This document shows positions 54,067 through 63,200 of a stretch of DNA of 64,000 nt, in pieces. How positions within the stretch are numbered: the first letter of the stretch is position 1; every line of letters begins with the position of its first letter. The translations under genes and the position numbers were made by a program. Below the pieces are notes generated by a model. The model saw nothing but the letters and a program-made list of their open reading frames with translations, was not told the origin of the DNA and did not search any database. The stretch spans positions 62,001 to 126,000 of the forward strand of contig NZ_FOQA01000001.1 of the NCBI RefSeq assembly GCF_900113635.1. The letters run 5' to 3'. This stretch comes from Tindallia magadiensis. GTDB lineage: Bacteria; Bacillota; Clostridia; Peptostreptococcales; Tindalliaceae.

Positions 54067-55602
54067 ATGATGAATAATCGTCAAGGATATACATTATTAG
54101 AACTGATTCTAGTGATCTCTTTATTGATGGTAGTAATAATTGCTAGTTTTAATTTTTTGAGCTTTGGGAGAACGGTACATCAGAAAGCGGTTTCAGAAGC
54201 AGATATTCAGTCTTCTCTAAGACTAACAGCAGAACATGTTAATCAGGCGGTTAGATATACCAGTGCTGCTTTTACCGTTCCAAAATCAAGTTTTCAAGAT
54301 GCTGGATTCAGAGATCCAGGCTGGACATATTTAGGAGTTACAGCCGATGGTCAAGTTGTACTGGATAAGCCACCTGAAAATGAGGGTGAACCAAGAAAGG
54401 TAACAGTATTAGCTGAAGCTTATGATGATGTTCACTATGAAATTGAATTTATCCCGAATCATGATAGTGATGGAAATATACAAAATAATATTGTTGGCTT
54501 TATGATTCAAGGATTCAAAGATGGGCGACTAGTTTCGGAGATGGAATCCAGTACAAGCGTTAAAAATGCTCATCAAGTTGAACATCGTGGAGGTTCTTTA
54601 GATCCATCGGTGGCATTGGCGTTTTCGATGCATGATAGAGGAAGTCCGGAGTTTGTTCAGGTAAGTCCAGATGCTTATATTACCATGGTAATTGATTTAT
54701 CTGGAAGCATGAACTGGAACATGAGTGGAACACAAACCAGCAATGTACCCTTGAGTGAACAAAGGTTGACTATTTTAAGAAACTCTGCTTTAGATATGAT
54801 TGATAAGTTGTCATCTCTAGGGTTTGATGTCTATGTTTCATTAGTACCCTTTGGAACGAATGCAAACAATCCTGAGCCTTTTAGAAATATAAATGATGAT
54901 AACGAGCTTAATGAAGTGATTAATTTCATTAATACGATGCAAAGCGGTCAGCAGGGAAGAGGCGGATGGACCAATACTGGTGATGGGATACGAAGAGCCT
55001 ATCATCAAATGAAAACAGCAGAAATAGATTTTCTAAATGATAATCCTGAGAAAAGCTTAAATGATTTTACCAGACATATGATGGTATTAGTTGATGGTCA
55101 AACCAATAGAGAGACCAGAATTGCAACTTCTACGGACTATGTAAACCTAGGGTGGTGGCTTTTTCCACGATGGCGATATGTGATTACTTCACATTCCCTG
55201 TATTATGGTGATGGAAATGTTGATATTAACAATGCAAACATACCAGGAGAATATACTAGCAATATAGTGAACTCGGTTATTTCTAGAGATGTTCCATCCA
55301 ACGATAATACCTATATTGAAGCTTTTGCCAATCTGAATATTAGAAATGATACTTATACTGATATTGAAGGAGAAGAGAAGCAAAAGATAAATACTTTTGT
55401 AATAGGTTTTTCTGCCGATCCTAATGATCTTCTAAGCTTGGAAGATATAGGAGAATCATTGAATGGTAAAAGATTTGAAGACAATGACAACAAGCGTTTT
55501 ATCATAGCAGCAGATGCTGATGAACTTGACTTTGCTTTCGGGGATTTTATTGAGGAAGTTTCTTCAAGTCTATGGAGTATATCGGGACCTAGATTGCATT
55601 AG
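54067..55602 (+). CDS. Prepilin with C-terminal von Willebrand factor A domain
   Basis: A 511-residue fusion. NNRQGYTLLELILVISLLM is a class III prepilin signal with Glu at +5, followed by about 170 residues of pilin-like sequence. A VWA domain starts at about residue 204 with the MIDAS motif DLSGSMNWN (Asp210, Ser212, Ser214), WTNTGDGIR (Thr) and VLVDGQTN (Asp). GGAAGGTGA is 3-4 nt before the ATG at 54067. The VWA module suggests metal-dependent ligand binding by a pilus-tip minor pilin, as for PilY1-like or streptococcal pilus-tip adhesins. Sensing or adhesion function is inference. Confidence 0.85.
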   Translation: MMNNRQGYTLLELILVISLLMVVIIASFNFLSFGRTVHQKAVSEADIQSSLRLTAEHVNQAVRYTSAAFTVPKSSFQDAGFRDPGWTYLGVTADGQVVLDKPPENEGEPRKVTVLAEAYDDVHYEIEFIPNHDSDGNIQNNIVGFMIQGFKDGRLVSEMESSTSVKNAHQVEHRGGSLDPSVALAFSMHDRGSPEFVQVSPDAYITMVIDLSGSMNWNMSGTQTSNVPLSEQRLTILRNSALDMIDKLSSLGFDVYVSLVPFGTNANNPEPFRNINDDNELNEVINFINTMQSGQQGRGGWTNTGDGIRRAYHQMKTAEIDFLNDNPEKSLNDFTRHMMVLVDGQTNRETRIATSTDYVNLGWWLFPRWRYVITSHSLYYGDGNVDINNANIPGEYTSNIVNSVISRDVPSNDNTYIEAFANLNIRNDTYTDIEGEEKQKINTFVIGFSADPNDLLSLEDIGESLNGKRFEDNDNKRFIIAADADELDFAFGDFIEEVSSSLWSISGPRLH

Positions 55603-55622
55603 TAAGAAAAGAGGTGAGCGAT

Positions 55623-57290
55623 TTGAAGAATAAAGGTTTTACATTTGTTGAGTTAATTATATCAATAGCGATTATTGGAATTATGGCTATTTCTTTTCTA
55701 ACTTTACTATCAAGTCATTTTACATGGATTGTAGCTACGAAAACAGACATTACACAACCTGCCTTTGATAATCAAAGTGAAATTGAAGAGAAAAAAAATA
55801 AAATCAACAATATATTGTTAACGGGTGAAACTCCATCAAATGAACTTTTTGATTCAACGATGGAATTAATGTTGTTTAGTGACGATTTTTCAGAAGCTGA
55901 TTATCCCGCAAGATCAAATCTTTTAGTATATAAAATAATTGAAGAAACAACTTCAAGAGAAGGGTTCACAACATTGCTGGGGGAAACAAGATTAACTCCA
56001 TTGCCTGTACCAAGTGTTGAGATAACCTCTATTCAGTTGATTAGAGATGGTAACATTAGCACAGATCCGGATGATTATATTGAATACTATAATAACAATG
56101 TAAGTATTCGATCAAATGTGTTTTTAGCAAATAATCCTCAAAATAGTTTTTATAGGAATAAACATGAATGGTTTGTATCAAATCCAGGATTTTTAATACC
56201 AGTACCAGATGAAACTGCTATTGATATCGATGAAGACTGGAGCAGAATCTATCCATTATTCCCAAGAGACTTTTCGCCAATACCGGCCAATGATCCACCT
56301 ATTGATGCTTTTATGACAAACACATTGTCAACCACTAGAGTAGCTTCTCATCCAGGAAGACATATGGTATATCGTGTAACTCCTTATTCTAAAGACTTAA
56401 AAAAAGGCGATGAGTTGTTTTCAAGACCTATATTCTTATCAGGACCTACTTATACAGACGGGCTTGATTGGCATTTGGAAGCTTCGCTCTTGGATAAAAC
56501 TGATGAAAGTATTTTTAACATCGTTGATGATTATTATTATCTAAATGAGTGGGTAAATCTAAGGCCTTCTTTTAATAATTTATCGACGTATAAAGGTCAG
56601 CCTATATCTAACCGAAGACCTATACTAGCAAGTGTCCCAGAACCTGGAGATGAGTTTTATATCGGACCTGAAGTTCCGTTTCAAGGAGAAGGTTTATCTG
56701 AGGGAAGTGTATGGGGAAGGGCTTTGAAAAATGATAATATTACTGAAAAGGCGTTTATGAGATTTAATAACTTTTCAACAAGTAGTTCTGGATTCACGTT
56801 ATATATGGTCGTCAGAAAAGTTAATGCTCCTCTTCCACCAGACGATAATGATTTTATATTAAAAGGTATAAGCACGAATGATAAATCATGGGAATTAGGG
56901 TGGACGGCAGACGCTGATTCAAAACTGGAATGGAGTGCAGAATTTAAGCCAGAAGATGAAGAGGATCCTGACGTAGAATACGACCCACCACAGAAAGCTA
57001 CGATAGAGTTTGACTACGATAATTGGCATGTCATAGAGTTGAGAGTAGATAATGCTCCAGGCGAAACTAATATTGGTAACATAAGAATAAGGGCTCACAA
57101 TTTAAATCATGATAATCTGAATCATAACATGGAAGCTTCGGGAGAATATTATGATATTGACTCAAACGAATTAGATATCTTATGGAATGGGATTGAATTA
57201 GCTGAAATACTGTTATATAACAATCCTTTATCTGAAGAAAACAGTGATACAGTATACCTTTATTTAAGAGAAAAGTATCGAGGATTATAA
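55623..57290 (+). CDS. Prepilin with large ectodomain and LamG-like C-terminus
   Basis: A 555-residue protein. KNKGFTFVELIISIAIIG is a class III prepilin signal (cleavage after Gly5, Glu at +5). A long unrecognised ectodomain follows. The last about 190 residues (TLYMVVRKVNAP, KSWELGWTAD, WHVIELRVDN, then WNGIELAEILLYNNPLS) look like a concanavalin A/LamG-like fold, and the tail SEENSDTVYLYLREKYRGL is typical of that kind of domain. GAGGTGA precedes a TTG at 55623; the GTG at 55614 lies inside that site. It is likely a second tip-located or surface-exposed minor pilin. Confidence 0.75.
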   Translation: MKNKGFTFVELIISIAIIGIMAISFLTLLSSHFTWIVATKTDITQPAFDNQSEIEEKKNKINNILLTGETPSNELFDSTMELMLFSDDFSEADYPARSNLLVYKIIEETTSREGFTTLLGETRLTPLPVPSVEITSIQLIRDGNISTDPDDYIEYYNNNVSIRSNVFLANNPQNSFYRNKHEWFVSNPGFLIPVPDETAIDIDEDWSRIYPLFPRDFSPIPANDPPIDAFMTNTLSTTRVASHPGRHMVYRVTPYSKDLKKGDELFSRPIFLSGPTYTDGLDWHLEASLLDKTDESIFNIVDDYYYLNEWVNLRPSFNNLSTYKGQPISNRRPILASVPEPGDEFYIGPEVPFQGEGLSEGSVWGRALKNDNITEKAFMRFNNFSTSSSGFTLYMVVRKVNAPLPPDDNDFILKGISTNDKSWELGWTADADSKLEWSAEFKPEDEEDPDVEYDPPQKATIEFDYDNWHVIELRVDNAPGETNIGNIRIRAHNLNHDNLNHNMEASGEYYDIDSNELDILWNGIELAEILLYNNPLSEENSDTVYLYLREKYRGL

Positions 57291-57399
57291 GAACAAATAA
57301 TACTAAGCTTCATCTGGATATATTGTTTTAATTTGGGTATTATGGACTATGTAGTTAAGATAACAAATCCAATATGAATAAACAGGGAGTGATGACATC

Positions 57400-58365
57400 G
57401 TGTCAAGGATAAACTTAGAAAACTTTCGTGAAGAACTATTCGGTGGTAAGAAATTTCGATTAGTAACTAGGAGTGATTTCGATGGATTGGTTTGTGCTGT
57501 TTTGTTAAAAGAACTGAATATTTTAGGAGATATTAAATTTGTTCATCCTAAAGATGTTCAAGATGGCTTGGTGGAACTAAGCAAGCAAGACATTACAACG
57601 AATCTTCCTTATGCTGAAGGGGTGTTTCTTGCTTTTGATCATCATTTTAGTGAAACCCTTCGAATCACCAATCAGCCGGATAATCATATTATTGACGCGG
57701 ATGCTAAATCGGCTGCACGTGTGGTATACGACTTTTTTGGTGGCAAGGAAGCATATCCTCATGTATCGGAAGAAATGATGACTGCTGTTGACAAAGCCGA
57801 TGCAGCTTTATTTGATAAAGAGGAAGTTTTAAATCCTGAAGGATGGAATCTTATGAATTTTATCATGGATGCCCGTACCGGATTAGGTCGTTTCAGAAAC
57901 TTTACTATCTCTAATTATGACCTTATGATGAAGCTGATTGATCATTGTCGTGAGTACAGTGTGGAAGAAATTCTTCAATTATCAGATGTTCAGGAAAGAG
58001 TGAAACTTTATTTTGAGCAGCAGGATTTATTCAAAGAAATGATTAAACGATGCACTAAGATAGAGGGAAATATTATCATTACTGATTTGAAAAAAGAAGA
58101 AACTATTTATGCTGGAAATAGATTCATTGTTTATGCAATGTACCCGGAATGTAATATTTCTATTCAAATCATGAAAGGATTTCGGAATCAAAATACAGTT
58201 ATGACAGTTGGAAAAAGTATTTTTAACCGAACCAGTAAAACGAATATAGGAGAATTGCTGTTACGCTATGGTGGTGGCGGTCATGCAAACGCAGGAACTT
58301 GTCAAGTGGCCCATGAAGAAGCTGAGAAAGTTCTTAGTGAAATTATTGAAGAGATTCGTGAATAG
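57400..58365 (+). CDS. DHH family phosphoesterase (exopolyphosphatase-like)
   Basis: A 321-residue DHH/DHHA1 protein. RSDFDGLVCAVLL is the first Asp motif, FDHHFSET the DHH signature, and GGGGHANAGTCQV the C-terminal DHHA1 motif. It starts with GTG at 57400, with AGGGAGTG 11 nt upstream. Substrates in this family include polyphosphate, nanoRNA and cyclic dinucleotides, which cannot be told apart here. The 109-bp gap from the pilin gene holds no strong promoter. Confidence 0.85.
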   Translation: MSRINLENFREELFGGKKFRLVTRSDFDGLVCAVLLKELNILGDIKFVHPKDVQDGLVELSKQDITTNLPYAEGVFLAFDHHFSETLRITNQPDNHIIDADAKSAARVVYDFFGGKEAYPHVSEEMMTAVDKADAALFDKEEVLNPEGWNLMNFIMDARTGLGRFRNFTISNYDLMMKLIDHCREYSVEEILQLSDVQERVKLYFEQQDLFKEMIKRCTKIEGNIIITDLKKEETIYAGNRFIVYAMYPECNISIQIMKGFRNQNTVMTVGKSIFNRTSKTNIGELLLRYGGGGHANAGTCQVAHEEAEKVLSEIIEEIRE

Positions 58366-58407
58366 TGCTGTATGAATGAAATGAAAAAAGAAATGAGGAG
58401 GGTGTTT

Positions 58408-59586
58408 ATGAAAGCATTATCTTTATTGGCGTTAACAGTTCTTTTGGTATTTTCGTCTTTTTTTCAAGTATATGCAGAAGCAGATACGGTTAAAATGGTT
58501 GTAGAAGGCGGAGAAGTAAAGGAATTACCCGTAACATTTATTGATGGTGAAGCGCATTATTCTCTTGAAGCTTTAAGTCATGTACTAGGATGGAAAGTTG
58601 AAGAAAAAGATGGTGTTATTCATATTACATCTCTTGATGCGACAGAGCCAATTTCTTTAGCGATTGAAAGTGGTAATCATAGCTTAAAAGCTTCGTCTCA
58701 TATTGGTACCGTTGATCTTTCTTTCCCCAATGGAGCAACCTATAAAGGTGGTGTTCGAAATGGGAAATTTCATGGTAATGGTGAGTTGAAACTTCTAAGT
58801 GGCGCCATGTACAAGGGTGATTTTGTTGATGGTGAACTGCATGGCTCCGGAACGTATACTGCTTCTAACGGAGATGAATTCAATGGCACTTTTCAGCATA
58901 ATAAGATCGATGGGAACGGTACGTATACATATGCTAATGGTGATCGTGTAACGGGTAGATTCAGCGGCACTATGGCAATGGGTAGAGTAGACGTTCGATA
59001 CGGCAGTGGTGGTTCTGATGATAATATTTTATGGGGAAAACCTCTTCTTCCCTTAGAAGTAACTGCTTTTAATTTAGAAGTTCTTAATGGGAATGGCAGT
59101 GTAAAACTATCTTATACCAATGGTGCTTCTTATGACGGTGAAGTAAAAGCAGGTACTTTTCATGGCAATGGAACATTAAAAGCACCCGATGGTGGCTCTT
59201 ACAATGGTATTTGGATGCATGATAAAATGGAAGGAAAAGGTGTTATGAAATTGGCTAATGGAGATGAGTATAATGGCTATTTTCAAAACAACAAATTTCA
59301 TGGGGATGGACGATACACCTTTGCTAATGGGGATATTTACAATGGAGATTTTGAAAATGGTCTAAAGCATGGAGAAGGAACCTATGATTATGTAAATAAA
59401 AATAAATTTGAAGGATATTGGGTCGATGGACAGAAGCATACAGTGAACTTTCAAAGTGACCGAAGTGGTGTTCCGCGGGGATACGGTGTATTAACCATTG
59501 ATGGATCAAGAACAGCTAGTGGTAATAATTTAAGGCAATATGTGATGTATCGAAATGGTGAAAGAGTAGGACGTATCCAACCATAA
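58408..59586 (+). CDS. Secreted MORN-repeat protein
   Basis: A 392-residue exported protein. The signal peptide (MKALSLLALTVLLVFSS, cleavage likely after AEA) is followed by a copper-amine-oxidase-N-like stretch (VTFIDGEAHYSLEAL). At least eight MORN repeats then run in two blocks (GATYKGGVRNGKFHGNGEL, GDEFNGTFQHNKIDGNGTY, and later GDIYNGDFENGLKHGEGTY). GAGGAGGGTG 4 nt before the ATG at 58408 fixes the start. MORN repeats in bacterial envelope proteins are mostly of unknown function, with roles in surface binding suggested. Confidence 0.85.
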   Translation: MKALSLLALTVLLVFSSFFQVYAEADTVKMVVEGGEVKELPVTFIDGEAHYSLEALSHVLGWKVEEKDGVIHITSLDATEPISLAIESGNHSLKASSHIGTVDLSFPNGATYKGGVRNGKFHGNGELKLLSGAMYKGDFVDGELHGSGTYTASNGDEFNGTFQHNKIDGNGTYTYANGDRVTGRFSGTMAMGRVDVRYGSGGSDDNILWGKPLLPLEVTAFNLEVLNGNGSVKLSYTNGASYDGEVKAGTFHGNGTLKAPDGGSYNGIWMHDKMEGKGVMKLANGDEYNGYFQNNKFHGDGRYTFANGDIYNGDFENGLKHGEGTYDYVNKNKFEGYWVDGQKHTVNFQSDRSGVPRGYGVLTIDGSRTASGNNLRQYVMYRNGERVGRIQP

Positions 59587-59597
59587 CGTTGACATTA

Positions 59598-59640
59598 AAA
59601 GCCTTACAGAGAAGCAAAACAGCGCTCTGTAAGGCTTTAT
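59598..59640 (+). terminator. Terminator after the MORN-repeat gene
   Basis: A perfect 14-bp stem, AAAGCCTTACAGAG (59598-59611) and CTCTGTAAGGCTTT (59625-59638), followed by a T-rich tract. Confidence 0.88.
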
Positions 59641-59678
59641 TTTTATTTAAAAATTTTGATATAAATGCGTTAATATTA

Positions 59679-59722
59679 ATGTAACACAGATGTAACACAA
59701 ATGTCCGTCAGATGTAACGCCT
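59679..59722 (+). promoter_or_regulatory. Four 11-bp phased direct repeats, operator-like
   Basis: ATGTAACACAG, ATGTAACACAA, ATGTCCGTCAG, ATGTAACGCCT, each exactly 11 bp (one helical turn). This is the layout of OmpR/PhoB-family response-regulator sites. It is followed by TATAAA (59729-59734), a plausible -10, 42 bp before the ATG at 59776. Confidence 0.6.
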
Positions 59723-59775
59723 ATAGGATATAAAGATAGTAGTAGATCTTTTGATAGCGGTGAGGGGGTTGAGCG

Positions 59776-60045
59776 ATGAAAAAGGATTATAGCGAAGATA
59801 TAGTTCCTTTTGGAAGAGGTATGCGATTTTTAATTGATATCAGATTTCTTCAGCATAATAGCTGGCAAGGAAGCATCCAAAGAATGGATACCGGCGAAAA
59901 AATTTTTTTTAGAAGTGAATTGGAATTATTAATGCTGATGGGATCGGCTACAGAGGAACTCAATTCTCGCGCTAACGAAGATCAATCACTTAGAAAATGG
60001 AAGGATAGTAAGGGGGTGGCAGAGATGTTAAATGTGGGTGATTAG
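59776..60045 (+). CDS. Small hypothetical protein before the thioester adhesin
   Basis: An 89-residue protein I do not recognise. It has no signal peptide or membrane segment. GGTGAGGGGG precedes the ATG at 59776. It contains FGRGMRFLIDIRFLQHNSWQG and EKIFFRSELELLMLMG, a short mixed alpha/beta protein, and is predicted hydrophilic at the C-terminus. It lies between a response-regulator-like site and the leader of the adhesin gene, so it may be co-regulated. No function is assigned. Confidence 0.65.
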   Translation: MKKDYSEDIVPFGRGMRFLIDIRFLQHNSWQGSIQRMDTGEKIFFRSELELLMLMGSATEELNSRANEDQSLRKWKDSKGVAEMLNVGD

Positions 60046-60069
60046 CAATGCGCTATTACCAAGAAAGCT

Positions 60070-60134
60070 ATGGGTAACCACGTCCCATCCAGAAAAACGC
60101 GGCACTCCTGCAATAGTGGGTAACCACGTCCCAC
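60070..60134 (+). other. Two covarying hairpins in the adhesin leader
   Basis: ATGGG-TAACCACGT-CCCAT (60070-60088) and GTGGG-TAACCACGT-CCCAC (60116-60134): the two 19-mers are identical except that the outer A-T pair becomes G-C. A compensatory change argues for a real RNA structure. The gap 60046-60227 holds no gene. Confidence 0.6.
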
Positions 60135-60227
60135 TAAAAAAACGAGGCTGAAAAAAGAGTATCTGGCTCCAGAAAAACCAGAAAATCAAAAAAACCAGAG
60201 AAATTTTCAGGAAAAGGAGTGTGAAGC

Positions 60228-63200
60228 ATGAGAACTCGTAAAAGAATGTATAAGAATATGAGGGTTAGCATAGCGTTTTTACTGATATTGTTGCTATCTT
60301 TCGGCAGTGTTTTACCAGTTACAGCGATAGGTGATTCGATAGAACATTCTAAAACAGCCGAACCAGCAAAACCAGAACGAATAGAATTTCAGAGAGAAGT
60401 AGACTTATTACTAGAAAATAGACCTATAGGCTCTGTTGCCTTCGAGTTAACGGAAAATGCATTTGAAGTAGAGGTTAACCTGTTTGATGAAACTTCTTCC
60501 CAATGGATAGTTGATGATATCAGGTTAATAGGTCAGCTGGGTGGCAGAAAGCTGTCAGATCTGAGAGAGACACCTAGAGGTTCAGGTATATTTTTGGTTG
60601 ATCCATGGATATCCGAGACTGGTGTCGGATCACTTTCAATAGCAGCAGAAGTCGATCTAAAATCGATAGCAAACGCTGAACAAATGCCTGCGGTAACATT
60701 TATGGAGTCAAGTGAGAGTGGTACTGGTAATACCGGAGGGGATAACAGTGAAAATAGAAGTCCTTCCGGCGAATCAGCTGAATCAGATAATAACCATAGT
60801 GATAACAACGACAGTAATAACGATCATAATGGAACATCTGATTCGACAGAAAATGATTCTAATCAGTCTTCTGCCCAGAATGGATCAGAAGATGAATCAT
60901 CAGATACAAAAGCATCTGAAAAGACAAGTGATGAAAAAAGCGATGATTCAACAAACGCTAAAGATAATTCAGAACAGCAAGAGACTAAAAATGAGGATAA
61001 AGAGAGCGACAACAAAGATGATACAGATGAAAATGAAGACGAAAGTTCTTTAGAAAATGAAAACGACGAAGATGCAAAAGATAATGAAAAACATCCGCAT
61101 GATGAAGACAATAATAAAGAGCCGGAGAAACAACAAGAAAAGAAAGAATTGGATCATGATGATCAAGCATTAAAAGAAAATGAAGACAAAGATCAAGAAG
61201 AAACCTTAGATCTAGATAAGGAAAATATCGAAGAAAATGAAGAAAAATTGTTGGAAGAAAACGTTTTAGGACCAGTGATTTTAGAAGAACCGATGGTAGA
61301 CTTACAAGAAGTGACAGCTTATACAGACTTTATATCGCTTATGCCTGAAGAACCAGTGGCCATGAGACAAATGGGCTTGATGAACAGTTCGACCCAATAC
61401 GGTTATACTGGTGACGGTATCAGCGGTGAAAGAATTAGCATGATTTTTACTGTGAGAGAAGGAACTAGAAATTGGCATTGGTGGTATGGATGGCAGTGGA
61501 CGTATACAGGTCCTATCTTTTATGTATACTGCATTGATATTACGACGCCCCTAAGTACCGTAGAACCATACTCTCGACCAACATTAGCAAGTTATAGTAA
61601 ACTATCAGAAAATCAAAAACGACGGATTGTTAATATGATCAGTCATGGTTATCAGGTCTTTGGTGAAGGAAGTAATGACAACAATTTAGAAGATCTTAGA
61701 ACTCGAACCAGTATTAGTAATTTAACAGAACAGCAAGCCATTGCTGGAACACAATATGCTATTTGGAGAGTTACTAATGGGACACAAGAAAATCGTTTAA
61801 GTCAAAATGCTCGAGATCTCAGGGACTATTTGCTAGGTTTAGATACTCCTAATGATATTTCACCAAAATTCAATAGTGAGCCATCTTATCGTGTTGATAA
61901 TGGCAACCTTATCATTGAATTTGAATATGAAGGAAATGATCATGACTACGATATTGGTGGAGGCACATTTGGATCCAACTTACAAAGTCTTATGGGTACT
62001 GGTGTAATAGAAGCAATTGATGAAATTGATGGCGCCTATCATGTTACTATTACTCAGGCGATAAATAACCTGCCAGAAAACTTTAATGAACTAGTGGTTC
62101 GGGTAAAAGGTGTCCATTACACTAGTCAAGGATATGTTTTCGAACCTGTTAATACAAATAGGCAGGGAAATTATGAGACACAACCTTTGATCGATATTAA
62201 CATTGATCACCCTAATGTCGTAGAAAGCGTTTCTATTGGAAATTTAGAGTATCGCATTGAAGTAGAAAAACATTGGTCTGTAGATCGAGAAAATTATTCA
62301 ACAGAAATTGAATCTTTTGACGGAAGAAGATTTACCTTTGGATTATTCGATAGCGAAGGAGAAAAAATCAATAAAGATGGATCTCATTGGACAATTACCG
62401 TAGGAGAAGAAGAAGGAGATTCTGGAAATCCCGCTGTATTTGAACCAGTACTACCTGGCGATTATGTAATAAAAGAGTGGATACCTACAGGTGCTGACTA
62501 TGATTTATATGATCCAATAGGTGCTGATAATCGGTGGGTAGAAGTAGGATCCGTATTGTTTGATAACAATGGCCTGGCAGAAATAGAAGCAAAAAACCAT
62601 CAACTGTTTGCTAATTTAATAGTAAGAAAAGACTTTGCTCCGCAACATGCTGATGGCTTTGGAAGTATTCCTGGAGATTTTCCTGAAATACGTAGTATGG
62701 GTGTGATGGAAGCTGTTGAAGAACCGGAACCAGAAGGATTCAGTTTCCAATTATTTGATGCAGAAGATAATCTTGTTATTGTAGAAGGCAAGGATACTTT
62801 CTTGTTGGGAGAACATAATGAACATCGTATGACATTCTATAACCTTCCACTTGGTGAGTACCGAGCTGTAGAAATTGATATGCCTGAGAATTATCGTTGG
62901 GTTAGCAATGGAGAAATAGAACTGACAAGAAGTCATGTGAACGCATCAAGTCCTCCAGAAGCTGTTATAACAAATCAAGAGCTATATGAAATTGAGATAG
63001 AAAAAGCATGGGAAGGCACTTGGTTATCAATGGAAGAGGCAGGACCATTTCATTTTAGGATAGTACGACAGTCATCAAATAACGAAGAGTTATCATTCTC
63101 GAGAGAGAAATTTCTAGATCCTAATGAAGAAGAGTATATTACCTTTAATGGATTATATCCAGGAACCTATCATATCTACGAGGAGATCCCCAACGGTAAG

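Noticed and set aside
60712-61053. Open frame (113 codons) inside the acidic linker of the adhesin
   Set aside because: It is an alternative frame of an AT-rich acidic repeat region; the continuous long frame from 60228 explains the sequence.
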